A stretch of 64,000 bases of DNA from Arthrobacter sp. zg-Y769 (GTDB lineage: Bacteria; Actinomycetota; Actinomycetes; Actinomycetales; Micrococcaceae), in the NCBI RefSeq assembly GCF_020907405.1, contig NZ_JAJJOE010000008.1, positions 372,001 to 436,000 of the forward strand, written 5' to 3'. The translations under genes and the position numbers were made by a program. The notes beneath the pieces are model-generated. The model made no database searches. It had not been told where the DNA came from and saw only the letters and a program-made list of their open reading frames with translations. This document shows positions 53,881 through 62,724 of the stretch, piece by piece. Positions within the stretch are counted from its first letter, which is position 1. Each line of letters begins with the position of its first letter.

Positions 53881-54351
53881 TCAGGCCGGAACGGCGGTGA
53901 ATCCTCCGGTCGACCCGAACCCGCCGGCACCCCGGACGGAGTCCGGAAGTTCATCGACTGGAACAAACTCGGCCGTTTCCACGCGCTGGATCACCAGCTG
54001 GGCAATCCGGTCGCCGCGCCGCAGCGTCACCGGCTCGGTCCGGTCAGTGTTGATCAGGGTGACGGAGATTTCTCCGCGGTAGCCGGCGTCCACGGTTCCG
54101 GGCGCATTGACGATGCTGATGCCGTGCCTGGTCGCAAGCCCGGACCGGGGGTGGACAAAAGCTGCGTAGCCGAAGGGCAGCGCCAGCGAAACACCCGTGG
54201 GAATCAGCTGCCGTTCCCCCGGCGCCAGGGTGAAATCGATCCGGGAGCGAAGGTCGGCTCCGGCGTCGCCGGGGTGCGCGTACGACGGCGGTTCCAGCCC
54301 GTCGTCGAGCATCTTGAGCTGTACCTTCAGCGTGGTCCCTGCACCTTGCAC
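53881..54351 (-). CDS. dut: dUTP diphosphatase
   Basis: Trimeric dUTPase, 156 residues, hydrolysing dUTP to dUMP to keep uracil out of DNA. All five motifs are present: [31 protein letters not shown] with the catalytic Asp and Tyr, [10 protein letters not shown] and the C-terminal arm [12 protein letters not shown] start at GTG 54351 because GGAG lies six bases before it and the N-terminus then reads [18 protein letters not shown]; a longer in-frame version adds 23 unsupported residues. Confidence 0.94.
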   Translation of the reverse strand: MQGAGTTLKVQLKMLDDGLEPPSYAHPGDAGADLRSRIDFTLAPGERQLIPTGVSLALPFGYAAFVHPRSGLATRHGISIVNAPGTVDAGYRGEISVTLINTDRTEPVTLRRGDRIAQLVIQRVETAEFVPVDELPDSVRGAGGFGSTGGFTAVPA

Positions 54352-54580
54352 CAGTTTCTCCGGTTTCAATAGATTTCCAACAGCAGCAGCCCGGGCGGCT
54401 GTGCGGGGGTGTGGAAGCATCCCGGCGGATGAGCCGCTCAGGAACTGCCGTTTACGAACTGCCGCTCAGGCACTCCCGCCGGGCCAACCACCACACTTTA
54501 GCGCGTTGACGGCCGCCGGGCATCCCATACCCGGCACGGCGCGGGATGAAATGCCCCGCCAAAGGTGAAAAGCTGGGGGT

Positions 54581-55066
54581 ATGTCATCCCCTTCTTCAAA
54601 GAGCCCTTCTGCAAAGAGCTCCGCCGGCACCGTGTTGTACTCCGAACGCCTCACGCCTTCCTTCGGGATCTGGTTCGTGGCTGCCCTCCTTGCCGCCGCC
54701 TGCATCCTGGTCTTTGTACCCATCAGCCTGGCGGCCGGAATCACCGGTGCCGTAGTTGCCGCCGTTATCCTGGCGGTACTCCTGGTGATATCCACCCCCC
54801 AGATCCGGGTGACCCCGGAAACCCTGCAGGTTGGGCGGGCGCAGATCGAGCGCCGCTTCATCGGCAAGGTCGAGGCCTTCCGCGGCGAAGACGCCACCAT
54901 GCAGCGCGGCCCGGCACTGAATGCCACGGCCTACATGTGCATCCGGGGCTGGATCTCCCCGGTTGTCCGAATCGAAATCACTGATCCGGCGGACCGCACC
55001 CCGTACTGGCTCACGTCCACCCGCCGCCCGGAAAAACTGGTCGAAGCCCTCACCTCCGGACGCTGA
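54581..55066 (+). CDS. DUF3093 family membrane protein
   Basis: A 161-residue protein of the DUF3093 family (homologue of Rv2698). A Ser/Lys-rich N-terminus is followed by a helical hairpin at about 28-72 (FGIWFVAALLAAACILVFVPISLAAGITGAVVAAVILAVLLV, two helices). The cytoplasmic domain has RVTPETLQVGRAQIERRFIG and WISPVVRIEITDPADRTPYWLTSTRRPEKL, the conserved core. It faces the DUF4193 gene with one base between the stop codons. The 229-base gap before it holds only the divergent dut leader. Function unknown. Confidence 0.9.
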   Translation: MSSPSSKSPSAKSSAGTVLYSERLTPSFGIWFVAALLAAACILVFVPISLAAGITGAVVAAVILAVLLVISTPQIRVTPETLQVGRAQIERRFIGKVEAFRGEDATMQRGPALNATAYMCIRGWISPVVRIEITDPADRTPYWLTSTRRPEKLVEALTSGR

Positions 55067-55067
55067 C

Positions 55068-55367
55068 CTAACCCTCGCAGTCCACGCAGTAGAGCATCCC
55101 GTTCTTCTCCAGGGCGATCTGTGAGCGGTGACGGACCAGGAAGCACGAGGCACAGGTGAACTCGTCCGCCTGGGCCGGCAGTACCCGTACCAGCAGCTCC
55201 TCGCCGGAGAGGTCCGCGCCTGGGAGTTCAAACCCGTCAGCAGCCTCGGCCTCGTCTTCGTCCACGACGGCCGACTGCGGATCGGTGCGCCGGGTCTTGA
55301 GCTCCTCCAGCGATGCCTCGCCGATAGCTTCCTCGGTCTTGCGCGGCGCGTCGTAATCTGTCGCCAT
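55068..55367 (-). CDS. DUF4193 zinc-ribbon protein
   Basis: A 99-residue acidic protein (homologue of Rv2699c). It begins MATDYDAPRKTEE, has a Glu/Asp-rich middle, and ends in a small zinc ribbon: CASCFLVRHRSQIA followed by LYCVDCEG, giving two CxxC pairs. Interaction with the transcription machinery is sometimes suggested for such proteins but nothing here shows it. It is convergent with DUF3093. Confidence 0.92.
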   Translation of the reverse strand: MATDYDAPRKTEEAIGEASLEELKTRRTDPQSAVVDEDEAEAADGFELPGADLSGEELLVRVLPAQADEFTCASCFLVRHRSQIALEKNGMLYCVDCEG

Positions 55368-55681
55368 AGTGTCTTATCTCGCCGTCCGCTAAATGGTTTC
55401 GCTGCTGCCCGAGCCCGGCACCGGACCGGCTGCCCGGGATCCGCGTCGGTGACTCTGAGATATCAACGCCACGGATACCTGTTTTGTGCCCGTAAAGCAG
55501 AGATTTTTACCTACCTGCGGCTAAAAAGCGAACCGGCCTCCGCCCAGGGCCCACCCCTCCGCGTCAGGACGGCAGTCGGCCGCCCGTTCCAAATGCGCCA
55601 CACCCGGGCAAAGCTTAGGTTTTCGACGCCGGGGATGGCATTGTTTCAAGAAGGAATTGCAATCGGGTGGAGGACTTTTTG
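55368..55681. promoter_or_regulatory. Divergent intergenic region between DUF4193 and sepH
   Basis: The 314 bases separate two outward-facing genes and must hold both promoters. A locally AT-rich stretch (55490-55530, TTTTTACCTACC and CTAAAAAGCG) and another near 55610-55665 are the most likely promoter areas. GGAGG at 55669-55673 is the sepH ribosome site. I see no convincing palindrome or small gene. Confidence 0.4.
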
Positions 55682-57010
55682 ATGCAGGATCTACGGCTGG
55701 TGGGTGTCCATGAAGGTGGCGAACATCTGCTGTTAAGCGGCAAGGGCGGGGAAACCTTCCGTCTCCGGATCGATGAAGCACTCCGGGTGGCGGCGTCGCG
55801 CCCCTCACACCGGTCCGCGCCGCAGGCTGCTCCGGCCGCCGGCACCAGCATGAGTCCGCGGGATATCCAGGCCCGCATCCGTTCCGGTGCCAGCGCCGAA
55901 GAGGTGGCCGAACTTTCCGGCCACGACCTTGCACACATCCGCCGCTACGAAGGCCCCGTCCTCGCTGAACGTGAATACGTTGCACGCCAGGCGCAGGGCG
56001 TCGAGGTTGCTGCACCGATGTCCGCCACCCATGACGGCTACCGCAGTGCCTTCGGTGAGAATCCGGTAAATCTCGGTGACATGGTGCTGCACCGGCTGCG
56101 CTCCTTCGGCGTCGATCCCGACTCCGTTGAGTGGGATGCCTGGCGCCGTCCGGATGGAACCTGGGAGGTGGTGGCCCGTTTCGCGCTCACCGAGAAGTCC
56201 CGGGTAGCCATCGGCGAAGAGCCGCCCGCCCGCTGGATTTTCAGCCCGCTGCGCAAGAGCGTGACCAACACCAACCGCTGGGCGCAGGTCCTCAGCGAGC
56301 TGGAACCGCTGGACACACCCGTGCCCACCCGCCGGCTGGCCGCCGTCGCGGACCGGGTTTTCGACTTCGAAGCGGAAGGCGGCCCCCAGGAGCCCGCCGA
56401 CGAAACCGACAACATCCTCGAAGCCCTCCGGTCGCGCCGCGGCCAGCGGCTGGGAAGCGATGAAGACGGCGACGATGCCCTGGCAACCCTGCTGTCCAAG
56501 GGCAGCGTCCCCGCGGCGCACCCGCGGGAGGGCACCCCGGACACCGAGGACGAAGACAACGTCAAGCGTCCGCGCACCGGCCGTCTGACCCTGGCACCGT
56601 CGGTCGAGTCGGTGGACGGTGATGATCCGGTGGATCCGGTCACCCTCCCCGGAAGCGTCACCCAGACCCGGGAAATCAGTGTTCTTGCCCGCCCGTTCCG
56701 CCGGCGTACGGCCCGTACCGAAGAGCCGGCCGCCCCTGCCGAGGACAAGCCCAACCCGGCCGCTGAGACGGGTGCAGCCGTTCCGGACGAAGCACCGGTT
56801 TCCGAAGAGCCGTCAGCCCGAAAGAATGCCGGGCGCGATTTCCCCTGGGACCGCCTGCCCAACGGTGGTAAGGACCAGCGGCTGGATGAGTCCAACGCCG
56901 ATAAATCCGACGGCAAGGACGACGGCGCCCAGGAACGGCGCGCCATCAAGCCGAAACGGTCCTCTGTCCCCTCCTGGGATGAGATCGTCTTCGGCACCAA
57001 GGGCGACTAG
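55682..57010 (+). CDS. sepH: Septation protein SepH
   Basis: Actinobacterial cell-division protein that stimulates FtsZ assembly, 442 residues. The N-terminal DUF3071 region (about 1-170) has MQDLRLVGVHEGGEHLLL, then SPRDIQARIRSGASAEEVAELSG (a helix-turn-helix, about 58-80) and WDAWRRPDGTWEVVARF. The long C-terminal half is acidic, Pro-rich and disordered, ending in the conserved KRSSVPSWDEIVFGTK motif. The ATG at 55682 follows GGAGGA. It is convergent with tdk. Confidence 0.94.
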   Translation: MQDLRLVGVHEGGEHLLLSGKGGETFRLRIDEALRVAASRPSHRSAPQAAPAAGTSMSPRDIQARIRSGASAEEVAELSGHDLAHIRRYEGPVLAEREYVARQAQGVEVAAPMSATHDGYRSAFGENPVNLGDMVLHRLRSFGVDPDSVEWDAWRRPDGTWEVVARFALTEKSRVAIGEEPPARWIFSPLRKSVTNTNRWAQVLSELEPLDTPVPTRRLAAVADRVFDFEAEGGPQEPADETDNILEALRSRRGQRLGSDEDGDDALATLLSKGSVPAAHPREGTPDTEDEDNVKRPRTGRLTLAPSVESVDGDDPVDPVTLPGSVTQTREISVLARPFRRRTARTEEPAAPAEDKPNPAAETGAAVPDEAPVSEEPSARKNAGRDFPWDRLPNGGKDQRLDESNADKSDGKDDGAQERRAIKPKRSSVPSWDEIVFGTKGD

Positions 57011-57037
57011 CCCCTGCCGCCGGCTTCCGGTCGGGTA

Positions 57038-57073
57038 AGGGGAGGCCAGCCCTCCCCTGGTCCCGGGAGGGCT
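57038..57073. terminator. Overlapping hairpins between sepH and tdk
   Basis: AGGGGAGG (57038-57045) pairs with CCTCCCCT (57051-57058), while AGCCCTCCC (57048-57056) pairs with GGGAGGGCT (57065-57073). The two share the central CCTCCC and cannot form together. They lie between convergent stops; one may form preferentially in each direction. Confidence 0.55.
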
Positions 57074-57127
57074 CTGGTTCAACAATTACGTGGCTTGGCG
57101 GGACGGACGGCTAATCGCGTTGGGCGC

Positions 57128-57958
57128 CTAGCGCCGGAACGGTTCCGGTCGGGACTCCACGGAGCATACCGACGCCGACTCCTGGTCCTGGTCCAGCGTG
57201 GCTGCCTGCTGCGCGGTAACCCTGCGCATGTAGTGCCGGCGGCATAACGTCTCATAACCAATGACGGGGCCGGCGGCCTCCGCAAAAGTTCCCGGGCCTT
57301 CGGCACCCAGCAGGTCATCGGCGTCGAACAAGGGCTGGTCGTCGAACAGGGGCCGGTCCTCGAACAAAGGCACTTCCTCAACCGGCGGCTGCCCGGCCTG
57401 GGCGGCAGCGGCCGAAGCCGGGGTGCGGGACTCGACGTCCCCCACTACTACCTGGTCCCCTTCCGTCACCATCACGCCGTCGACCGTACGCGCGTTGTGG
57501 GTGGCGCGGCGCCCGCACCAGCACAGGGCCCGCACCTGGAGGACCTCCATCCGGTCCGCCAGCTCCACGAGGCGCTGCGACCCGGGGAAGAGCCGCGTCC
57601 TGAAGTCGGACGTGATGCCGAAGGCAAACACGTCAATGTCCATCTCGTCCACGATGGAGGCCAGCTGTTCAACCTGTGCGGCGCTGTAGAACTGCGCCTC
57701 ATCGCAGATGACGTAGTCCACGTTGTGCCCGGACGCTCGGCAGCGCAGCACCTCGGCCCAGAAGTCCGTATCGTCACGGACTTCGACTGCCGGAGTCTGC
57801 AGGCCGAGGCGGCTGGAAATCATGGACTCCCCCGCCCGGTCATTGCGGCTGAACAGGATGCCGCCGCGGCCGCGGGCACTGTGGTTGTAGTCCATCTGGA
57901 GGGCGAGCGTGGATTTGCCGCAGTCCATGGTGCCGGAGAAAAAGACGAGTTCCGCCAT
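57128..57958 (-). CDS. tdk: Thymidine kinase with an insertion
   Basis: Type II thymidine kinase phosphorylating thymidine for dTTP salvage. The Walker A loop GTMDCGKST is at 9-17, the catalytic Glu87 is in CDEAQF, and the lasso/zinc region has CWCGRRATHNAR. It has 276 residues against roughly 190-220 for typical family members. The excess is an acidic insertion (about residues 180-235) with PLFEDRPLFDDQPLFD repeats between the zinc-ligand pairs, which end with CRRHYM. The ATG giving MAELVFFSGTMD is the family start. Two bases separate it from the upstream phosphatase-fold gene, so the two are co-transcribed. Confidence 0.92.
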   Translation of the reverse strand: MAELVFFSGTMDCGKSTLALQMDYNHSARGRGGILFSRNDRAGESMISSRLGLQTPAVEVRDDTDFWAEVLRCRASGHNVDYVICDEAQFYSAAQVEQLASIVDEMDIDVFAFGITSDFRTRLFPGSQRLVELADRMEVLQVRALCWCGRRATHNARTVDGVMVTEGDQVVVGDVESRTPASAAAAQAGQPPVEEVPLFEDRPLFDDQPLFDADDLLGAEGPGTFAEAAGPVIGYETLCRRHYMRRVTAQQAATLDQDQESASVCSVESRPEPFRR

Positions 57959-57960
57959 GG

Positions 57961-59169
57961 CTACTTTCCGCCCTGCGTCGTGGAGGACTTGGCTTTGCCT
58001 GTTTCGGGCCGGGCCAGGATGAGGAGGGGAACCTCGCACTCCGCCTTAGTGAGCGACCCGTGCTGGCCGGTGACCTCAAGCGCCGAGGCAGCCACCCGGC
58101 GCGTGTCGAACAAGGCGATCGGCTCGCGGGCGGCGACCATCAGGTCCCCGATGCGCGGCAGGACGGCTGCGTCGACCTCGGGGCCGAAGTAACCGGCGCG
58201 CACGGCCTCGTCCCGGGTGAAAATCCATGCGCGGGTGCCGTACGCGGCCTGCCAGGCGGCTTTAAGGCGCCCGAGTGCGTCGTCGCCGGCGTCCGGCTCA
58301 AGATACAGATGGACCATGCGCGGCTCGCCCGCCGTGTGCCGGACTCCCTCGATCAGGTCCGGCTGCGCACTGAAATCGAACCGCTGGGACACCGGTACAT
58401 CCACCATGCCGTGGTCCGCGGTCAGGACCACCAGGGTGCCGGCCGGCACCCTGGCCACCAGCCGCTTCAGGGCGCTGTCGAGTTCCTCGAGCTGGTTGCC
58501 CCACTCGGAGGACGCTGCACCGTAGCGGTGCCCTGCCTTGTCCAGCTCGTTCCAGTACAGGTACATCAGCATGCGGTCCGCTCCGGCAAGGGCATCCACG
58601 GCGGCGGAGACGCGGGCGTGGACCCCGGTTGCGGGGATGAACGTGCCGCCCCGGAGCGCGGCGCGGGTCAACGGGGAATCGGCAAAGCGGGGCAGGCTGA
58701 CCGTGGCGACCGGCACGTGCCCGGCCGCTGTCTCCAGGACGGTGGGATAGGGCTGCCACTGGAGCGGGTCCACCTCCGCATCCCAGGAACCGAGCATATT
58801 CACTACTTTGTCCTGGTCCGGATCCAGGACGTCGTATCCCACCAGGCCGTGCCGGCCGGGAGGAAGCCCCGTGCCCAGGGACGCCAGCGACGCCACCGTG
58901 GTGGTGGGGAAGGACGCACTGAGCGTACGGGCGGCGGGAAGGAACCCCTTCAGGAAGGGTGCATGGCCGCCGCGCTTCCGGAGCAGGGACAGGCCCAGCC
59001 CGTCCACCATCACCACGCAGACGCGGCGGGCTGCGGGAAGGGACAGCAGGTTTTCGTAGCCCGGAACGCCCAGCACGGCAGCTGCGCTGGACAGCACGTC
59101 CGCTACGGATCGTGTTCCGTATGCCGGTGCTGCCGGCAGGAGGTCAGGGGCGGCGGGGGTTGATGCCAC
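57961..59169 (-). CDS. Alkaline-phosphatase-superfamily protein (nucleotide pyrophosphatase/phosphodiesterase type)
   Basis: A 402-residue metalloenzyme of the PF01663 type. VVMVDGLG gives the first metal ligand, SFPTTTVASLASLGTG the catalytic threonine region (about 90), YLYWNELDKAGHRYG ligands in the middle, and LTADHGMVDVP the Asp-His pair (about 275). No signal peptide is seen, so it is likely cytoplasmic. GTG start, placed five bases after the DUF5998 stop. The substrate (nucleotide, phosphonate or sugar-linked phosphodiester) is not clear. It probably forms an operon with DUF5998 and tdk. Confidence 0.88.
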   Translation of the reverse strand: MASTPAAPDLLPAAPAYGTRSVADVLSSAAAVLGVPGYENLLSLPAARRVCVVMVDGLGLSLLRKRGGHAPFLKGFLPAARTLSASFPTTTVASLASLGTGLPPGRHGLVGYDVLDPDQDKVVNMLGSWDAEVDPLQWQPYPTVLETAAGHVPVATVSLPRFADSPLTRAALRGGTFIPATGVHARVSAAVDALAGADRMLMYLYWNELDKAGHRYGAASSEWGNQLEELDSALKRLVARVPAGTLVVLTADHGMVDVPVSQRFDFSAQPDLIEGVRHTAGEPRMVHLYLEPDAGDDALGRLKAAWQAAYGTRAWIFTRDEAVRAGYFGPEVDAAVLPRIGDLMVAAREPIALFDTRRVAASALEVTGQHGSLTKAECEVPLLILARPETGKAKSSTTQGGK

Positions 59170-59173
59170 GGTG

Positions 59174-59848
59174 CTAGCGCTGCGGGTGGGCACGGTTGAA
59201 GCGTCCGCCGATGCCGGGCATCCGCTGGCGCGGGTCGCTGCCCTCCACCGGACGGGGAACCGCCGTGGTATCCGTGTTGACCTTGCGCAGGGCACGGGCG
59301 AAGGCCTTGGCGTTCTGGACTGCCTGGGCGCCGTCGGCTTCGGCGCTGACGCGCAGCACAATGTCCTCCTGGGCAACGGTGCCGGTGTACCCGTGGTCGG
59401 CTTCGCACTGCGGGTCGGAGCAGCCGGCCGGCCCCATGTCCAGCCGCTGTCCGCCGGACCAGGCAATGGCAAGCGTCATTTCCCGCACCGGGTCGGACGG
59501 CTTGTAATTCTGCGGCTGGGCATACATGTAGCCCAGCACCACGGAGCGGATCTGTGTCACCGGAACCGATTCGGTGGAGACCTGCGCCATCATCTGCTCG
59601 CCGGCCTCGTCCAGCTGCTGGTCATCCACGTGGGTGATGACGAGCATGTCCTCGGTCAGTACCAGGACCGTGATGTGGCGGTGCACCTCGGTACGCTCAA
59701 AATGCGTCTCCAGGTGGATCAGGTGGGACAGCGGTTCGCGGCCGTCGAGGGCATCGTGGACCACGTCGGCCAAAAGCGTCGGATAGAAGCCTGCCCGTTC
59801 CATGGATGCGTCAAGGCTGCGGCGTTCAGCGGAAAGTAACGGCGACAT
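59174..59848 (-). CDS. DUF5998 family protein
   Basis: A 224-residue protein of the actinobacterial DUF5998 family. Recognisable segments are DVVHDALDGREPLSHLIHLETHF, HITVLVLTEDMLVITHVDD and a late AGCSDPQCEADHGYTG with two cysteines and a histidine that may bind metal. The last part (about 195-224) is basic. It is the first gene of the minus-strand unit with the phosphatase-fold and tdk genes. Function unknown. Confidence 0.88.
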   Translation of the reverse strand: MSPLLSAERRSLDASMERAGFYPTLLADVVHDALDGREPLSHLIHLETHFERTEVHRHITVLVLTEDMLVITHVDDQQLDEAGEQMMAQVSTESVPVTQIRSVVLGYMYAQPQNYKPSDPVREMTLAIAWSGGQRLDMGPAGCSDPQCEADHGYTGTVAQEDIVLRVSAEADGAQAVQNAKAFARALRKVNTDTTAVPRPVEGSDPRQRMPGIGGRFNRAHPQR

Positions 59849-59909
59849 GATTCCAGTTTCCCCCAGACCGCCCCTTCATGCCTAAATGGCGCGCGGGTGG
59901 TGGAAAAGA

Positions 59910-62633
59910 TCAGTCCCGCATTGCGCGCCTGGCACTGTCGGTGCGGCGCTGCGGGTTGCCCAGCCGGACGTCCGCACTCAGCACGGTGACGCCGTCCGCG
60001 GAAACCAGGACCGGATTGATTTCGATCAGGGCGATCTGCGGATGCTCGTCCTTCAGGACGGCCAGCCGGGCGATCAGGTCCTCCAGCGCCGCGATGTCGG
60101 CTTCGGGCAGTCCCTGGTAACCGAAGAGCTTGGCAGCGGCCCGGGGGCTGCGTACCAGATCGGCAATGTCCCGGTCCGTCAGCGGGGGAACGCCGTGCGC
60201 CCAGTCATCCAGGAGGCTGGTGGCGTCACCGGCGAGTCCGAAGGAGATCACCGGTCCCAGCAGCGGATCCTCGATGGCCCTGATGCGGCACCCCTGCCCG
60301 CTGTTGGCCATGGATTGGACTTCCATTTCGAATTCGCCGTAGCGGCGCAGTGCCTGGTGCATCTGCTCGATGTTGGTCCGGAGCGCCTCCGGCGTGGAAA
60401 TGTTCAGCCGTACCCCGCCCAGGTCCAGGCGGTGGCGCAGGTGCCCTTCACGGGTCTTGACTGCGACCGGCCAGCCGAGCTGTTCGGCGGCGGCCACTGC
60501 CTCGTCCGGCGTGGAGAAGCTGACGGACGGCAGCACGGGGATGCGGTAGAAGTCCAGGAGCGTGGCGGTCTGCCCGGAGTCCAGCCGGGTGAGGGTGTCA
60601 CCTTCCACCCGGTCCATCAGCGAGTCGATGTAGGCCGCCGCACCTTCGGTGTCGACGTCGGCGGGTTCCACGAAGCTGCCGTGGTCCCGGCCGGCCCACT
60701 CGGTGTAGCGGACCACTGATGCCAGGGCGGCGACCGCTGCTCCGGGGCTGCTGAAGCACGGCAGTCCATCCCCGGGGACATCGGGGTCCGCCGCGAGCAG
60801 GCCTTCCACGTGCGTGCGCGGATCCACGATCCCGGTGAATGCAGCGACCAGCGGTTTGCCGGTCTCCTGCACGCATTCGGCCAGCGCGGCGGCTATCGCT
60901 TCCGTCCTCAGCCCGGGTGCCGGGAGGATCGCGACGACGCCGGCGTCCACGGCGTCGTCGGAAAGCACCTCAATGACCGTCCGGCGCAGCTGCGGCAGGG
61001 CTACGCTCATCCCGGTGTCCAGCGCCAGTTCCGTCTCAAGGCGCGTGATGTCCAGGTCCAGGCCGGTGCACGCATCGGCGAGGACCCGGCCCAGCGCCGC
61101 CGAATTGCTGAAGACCGCGACCCGGCGCCCGCGCGGCAGCGGCTGGCTGACGGCGATCTGCGCCACGTCGATCAGCTGCTCGTTGGTGCTCACGCGGATC
61201 ACGCCGGACTGGCGGAGCATCGCGTCCAGGGCACCGGGTGGAGCCTGGGTGGTCCGTACGGCGTGGCCGGGCGGAAGCTGGAGGCCGGTCACATCGGATT
61301 TGGCGACGATCACGGGTTTGGTGCGTGCCAGCCTGCGGGCCAGGCGGGAGAACTTACGCGGGTTTCCCACCGACTCCAGGTACATCGCCACCACGCGCGT
61401 ATCGGCGTCGTCCTCCCAGTACTGCATCGCGTCATTGCCGGAGACGTCGGCCCGGTTGCCGGCCGAGATGGTGGAGGACAGCCCCAGGCCGCGGCGCTGG
61501 GCGGTGGCGTAGAGCAGGACGCCGATGGCGGCGGACTGGCTGAAGAGCCCCAGTCCCCCGCGGCGGGGCAGCGCCGGTGCCATGGAGGCGTTCAGGGAAA
61601 CATCCGGCCGGGTGTTGATCAAACCCAGCGACGCCGGTCCCACCACCCGCATGCCGTGTGCCCGTGCCCGCCGGACCAGGGCACGCTGGCGGGCCAGTCC
61701 CTCCGGGCCCTTCGGCCCGAAACCTGCGGTGACCACCAGCAGGGCTTTCACTCCTGCGGCGGCGCATTCGTCCGCGACTTCCAGGACCTGCTCGTAAGGC
61801 ACCGCTATGACGGCCAGCTGGACGGTTTCCGGAACTTCCGTAATCCCGGCATAGGAAATCATGCCCGCAAGTTCGAAGGCTTCCGGGTTGATCGCATAGA
61901 CGGCGCCCTTGAAGCCGCCCTCGATGATGTGCTCCAGCAGCTGGTAGCCCACCGAGCCCCATTCCCGGCTGGCTCCGATCACGGCGATGGACGACGGCGA
62001 GAGCAGGTCCGCCACGCTGCGCGCTTCGGCGCGGTGCTCGCGTGCTTCCATGACCGCGAGCGATTTCTCCGTGGGGTCGATGTTGAAGTCCAAGGCGATC
62101 ACGCCGTCGTCGAAGTGCCGGCTTACCTCGTATCCGGCGTCGGCGAAGACGCCGATCATTTTGCGGTTCTCGGGCAGGACCTCGGCGGAGAAGCGGCGGA
62201 TGCCGTTCTCCCGGGCGGCGGCGGCCAGGTGTTCCAGCAGGATGGACCCCAGGCCGCGTCCCTGGTGGCCGTCGGCGATGTTGAAGGCAACCTCTGCCTC
62301 GGTGGGGTCGTCGAGGCGGTCGTAGCGACCGATGCCGATGATTTCATCACCAATGGTGATGACAAACGCCACGCGGTCCCGGTAGTCCACGTTGGTGAAG
62401 CGCTCAAGCTCCTTGTTGCTGAGCTTGGCCTTGTAGGTAAAGAAGCGAAGGTAGATGGAGGTCTGCGACTGGCGCATGTGGAAGGCCTGCAGCGCGTCTG
62501 CGTCCGAGGGGGAAACCGGGCGTAAATGGCCGGTGCCTCCGTCGCGCAACACGACGTCGGCTTCCCAATATTCGGGGTAATGTCCCTGCTCCACCATAGA
62601 ATCAGAGTAGTGGGCAATCTTCCACATAGTCAT
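59910..62633 (-). CDS. GNAT / ADP-forming acyl-CoA synthetase fusion (protein lysine acetyltransferase, Pat-like)
   Basis: A 907-residue two-part protein. The N-terminal GNAT domain (about 25-185) carries [17 protein letters not shown] as acetyl-CoA loop. It is followed by CoA-binding ([22 protein letters not shown]), succinyl-CoA-ligase-like ([22 protein letters not shown]) and C-terminal ATP-grasp domains ([20 protein letters not shown], about 690-900). GNAT-first order is that of Streptomyces PatA, which acetylates acetyl-CoA synthetase. The synthetase half may be only regulatory. GGAG lies seven bases before ATG 62633; a second ATG at 62597 is possible. It is divergent from the topoisomerase gene. 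Confidence 0.9.
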   Translation of the reverse strand: MTMWKIAHYSDSMVEQGHYPEYWEADVVLRDGGTGHLRPVSPSDADALQAFHMRQSQTSIYLRFFTYKAKLSNKELERFTNVDYRDRVAFVITIGDEIIGIGRYDRLDDPTEAEVAFNIADGHQGRGLGSILLEHLAAAARENGIRRFSAEVLPENRKMIGVFADAGYEVSRHFDDGVIALDFNIDPTEKSLAVMEAREHRAEARSVADLLSPSSIAVIGASREWGSVGYQLLEHIIEGGFKGAVYAINPEAFELAGMISYAGITEVPETVQLAVIAVPYEQVLEVADECAAAGVKALLVVTAGFGPKGPEGLARQRALVRRARAHGMRVVGPASLGLINTRPDVSLNASMAPALPRRGGLGLFSQSAAIGVLLYATAQRRGLGLSSTISAGNRADVSGNDAMQYWEDDADTRVVAMYLESVGNPRKFSRLARRLARTKPVIVAKSDVTGLQLPPGHAVRTTQAPPGALDAMLRQSGVIRVSTNEQLIDVAQIAVSQPLPRGRRVAVFSNSAALGRVLADACTGLDLDITRLETELALDTGMSVALPQLRRTVIEVLSDDAVDAGVVAILPAPGLRTEAIAAALAECVQETGKPLVAAFTGIVDPRTHVEGLLAADPDVPGDGLPCFSSPGAAVAALASVVRYTEWAGRDHGSFVEPADVDTEGAAAYIDSLMDRVEGDTLTRLDSGQTATLLDFYRIPVLPSVSFSTPDEAVAAAEQLGWPVAVKTREGHLRHRLDLGGVRLNISTPEALRTNIEQMHQALRRYGEFEMEVQSMANSGQGCRIRAIEDPLLGPVISFGLAGDATSLLDDWAHGVPPLTDRDIADLVRSPRAAAKLFGYQGLPEADIAALEDLIARLAVLKDEHPQIALIEINPVLVSADGVTVLSADVRLGNPQRRTDSARRAMRD

Positions 62634-62724
62634 CTACCCGCTCCGTACAGCGTGGTTCCATACCGCGGCGATTACGTACGGCGCGGAATCCTATTCCCTA
62701 ACACTGCAAGGATTCGACAACAGC

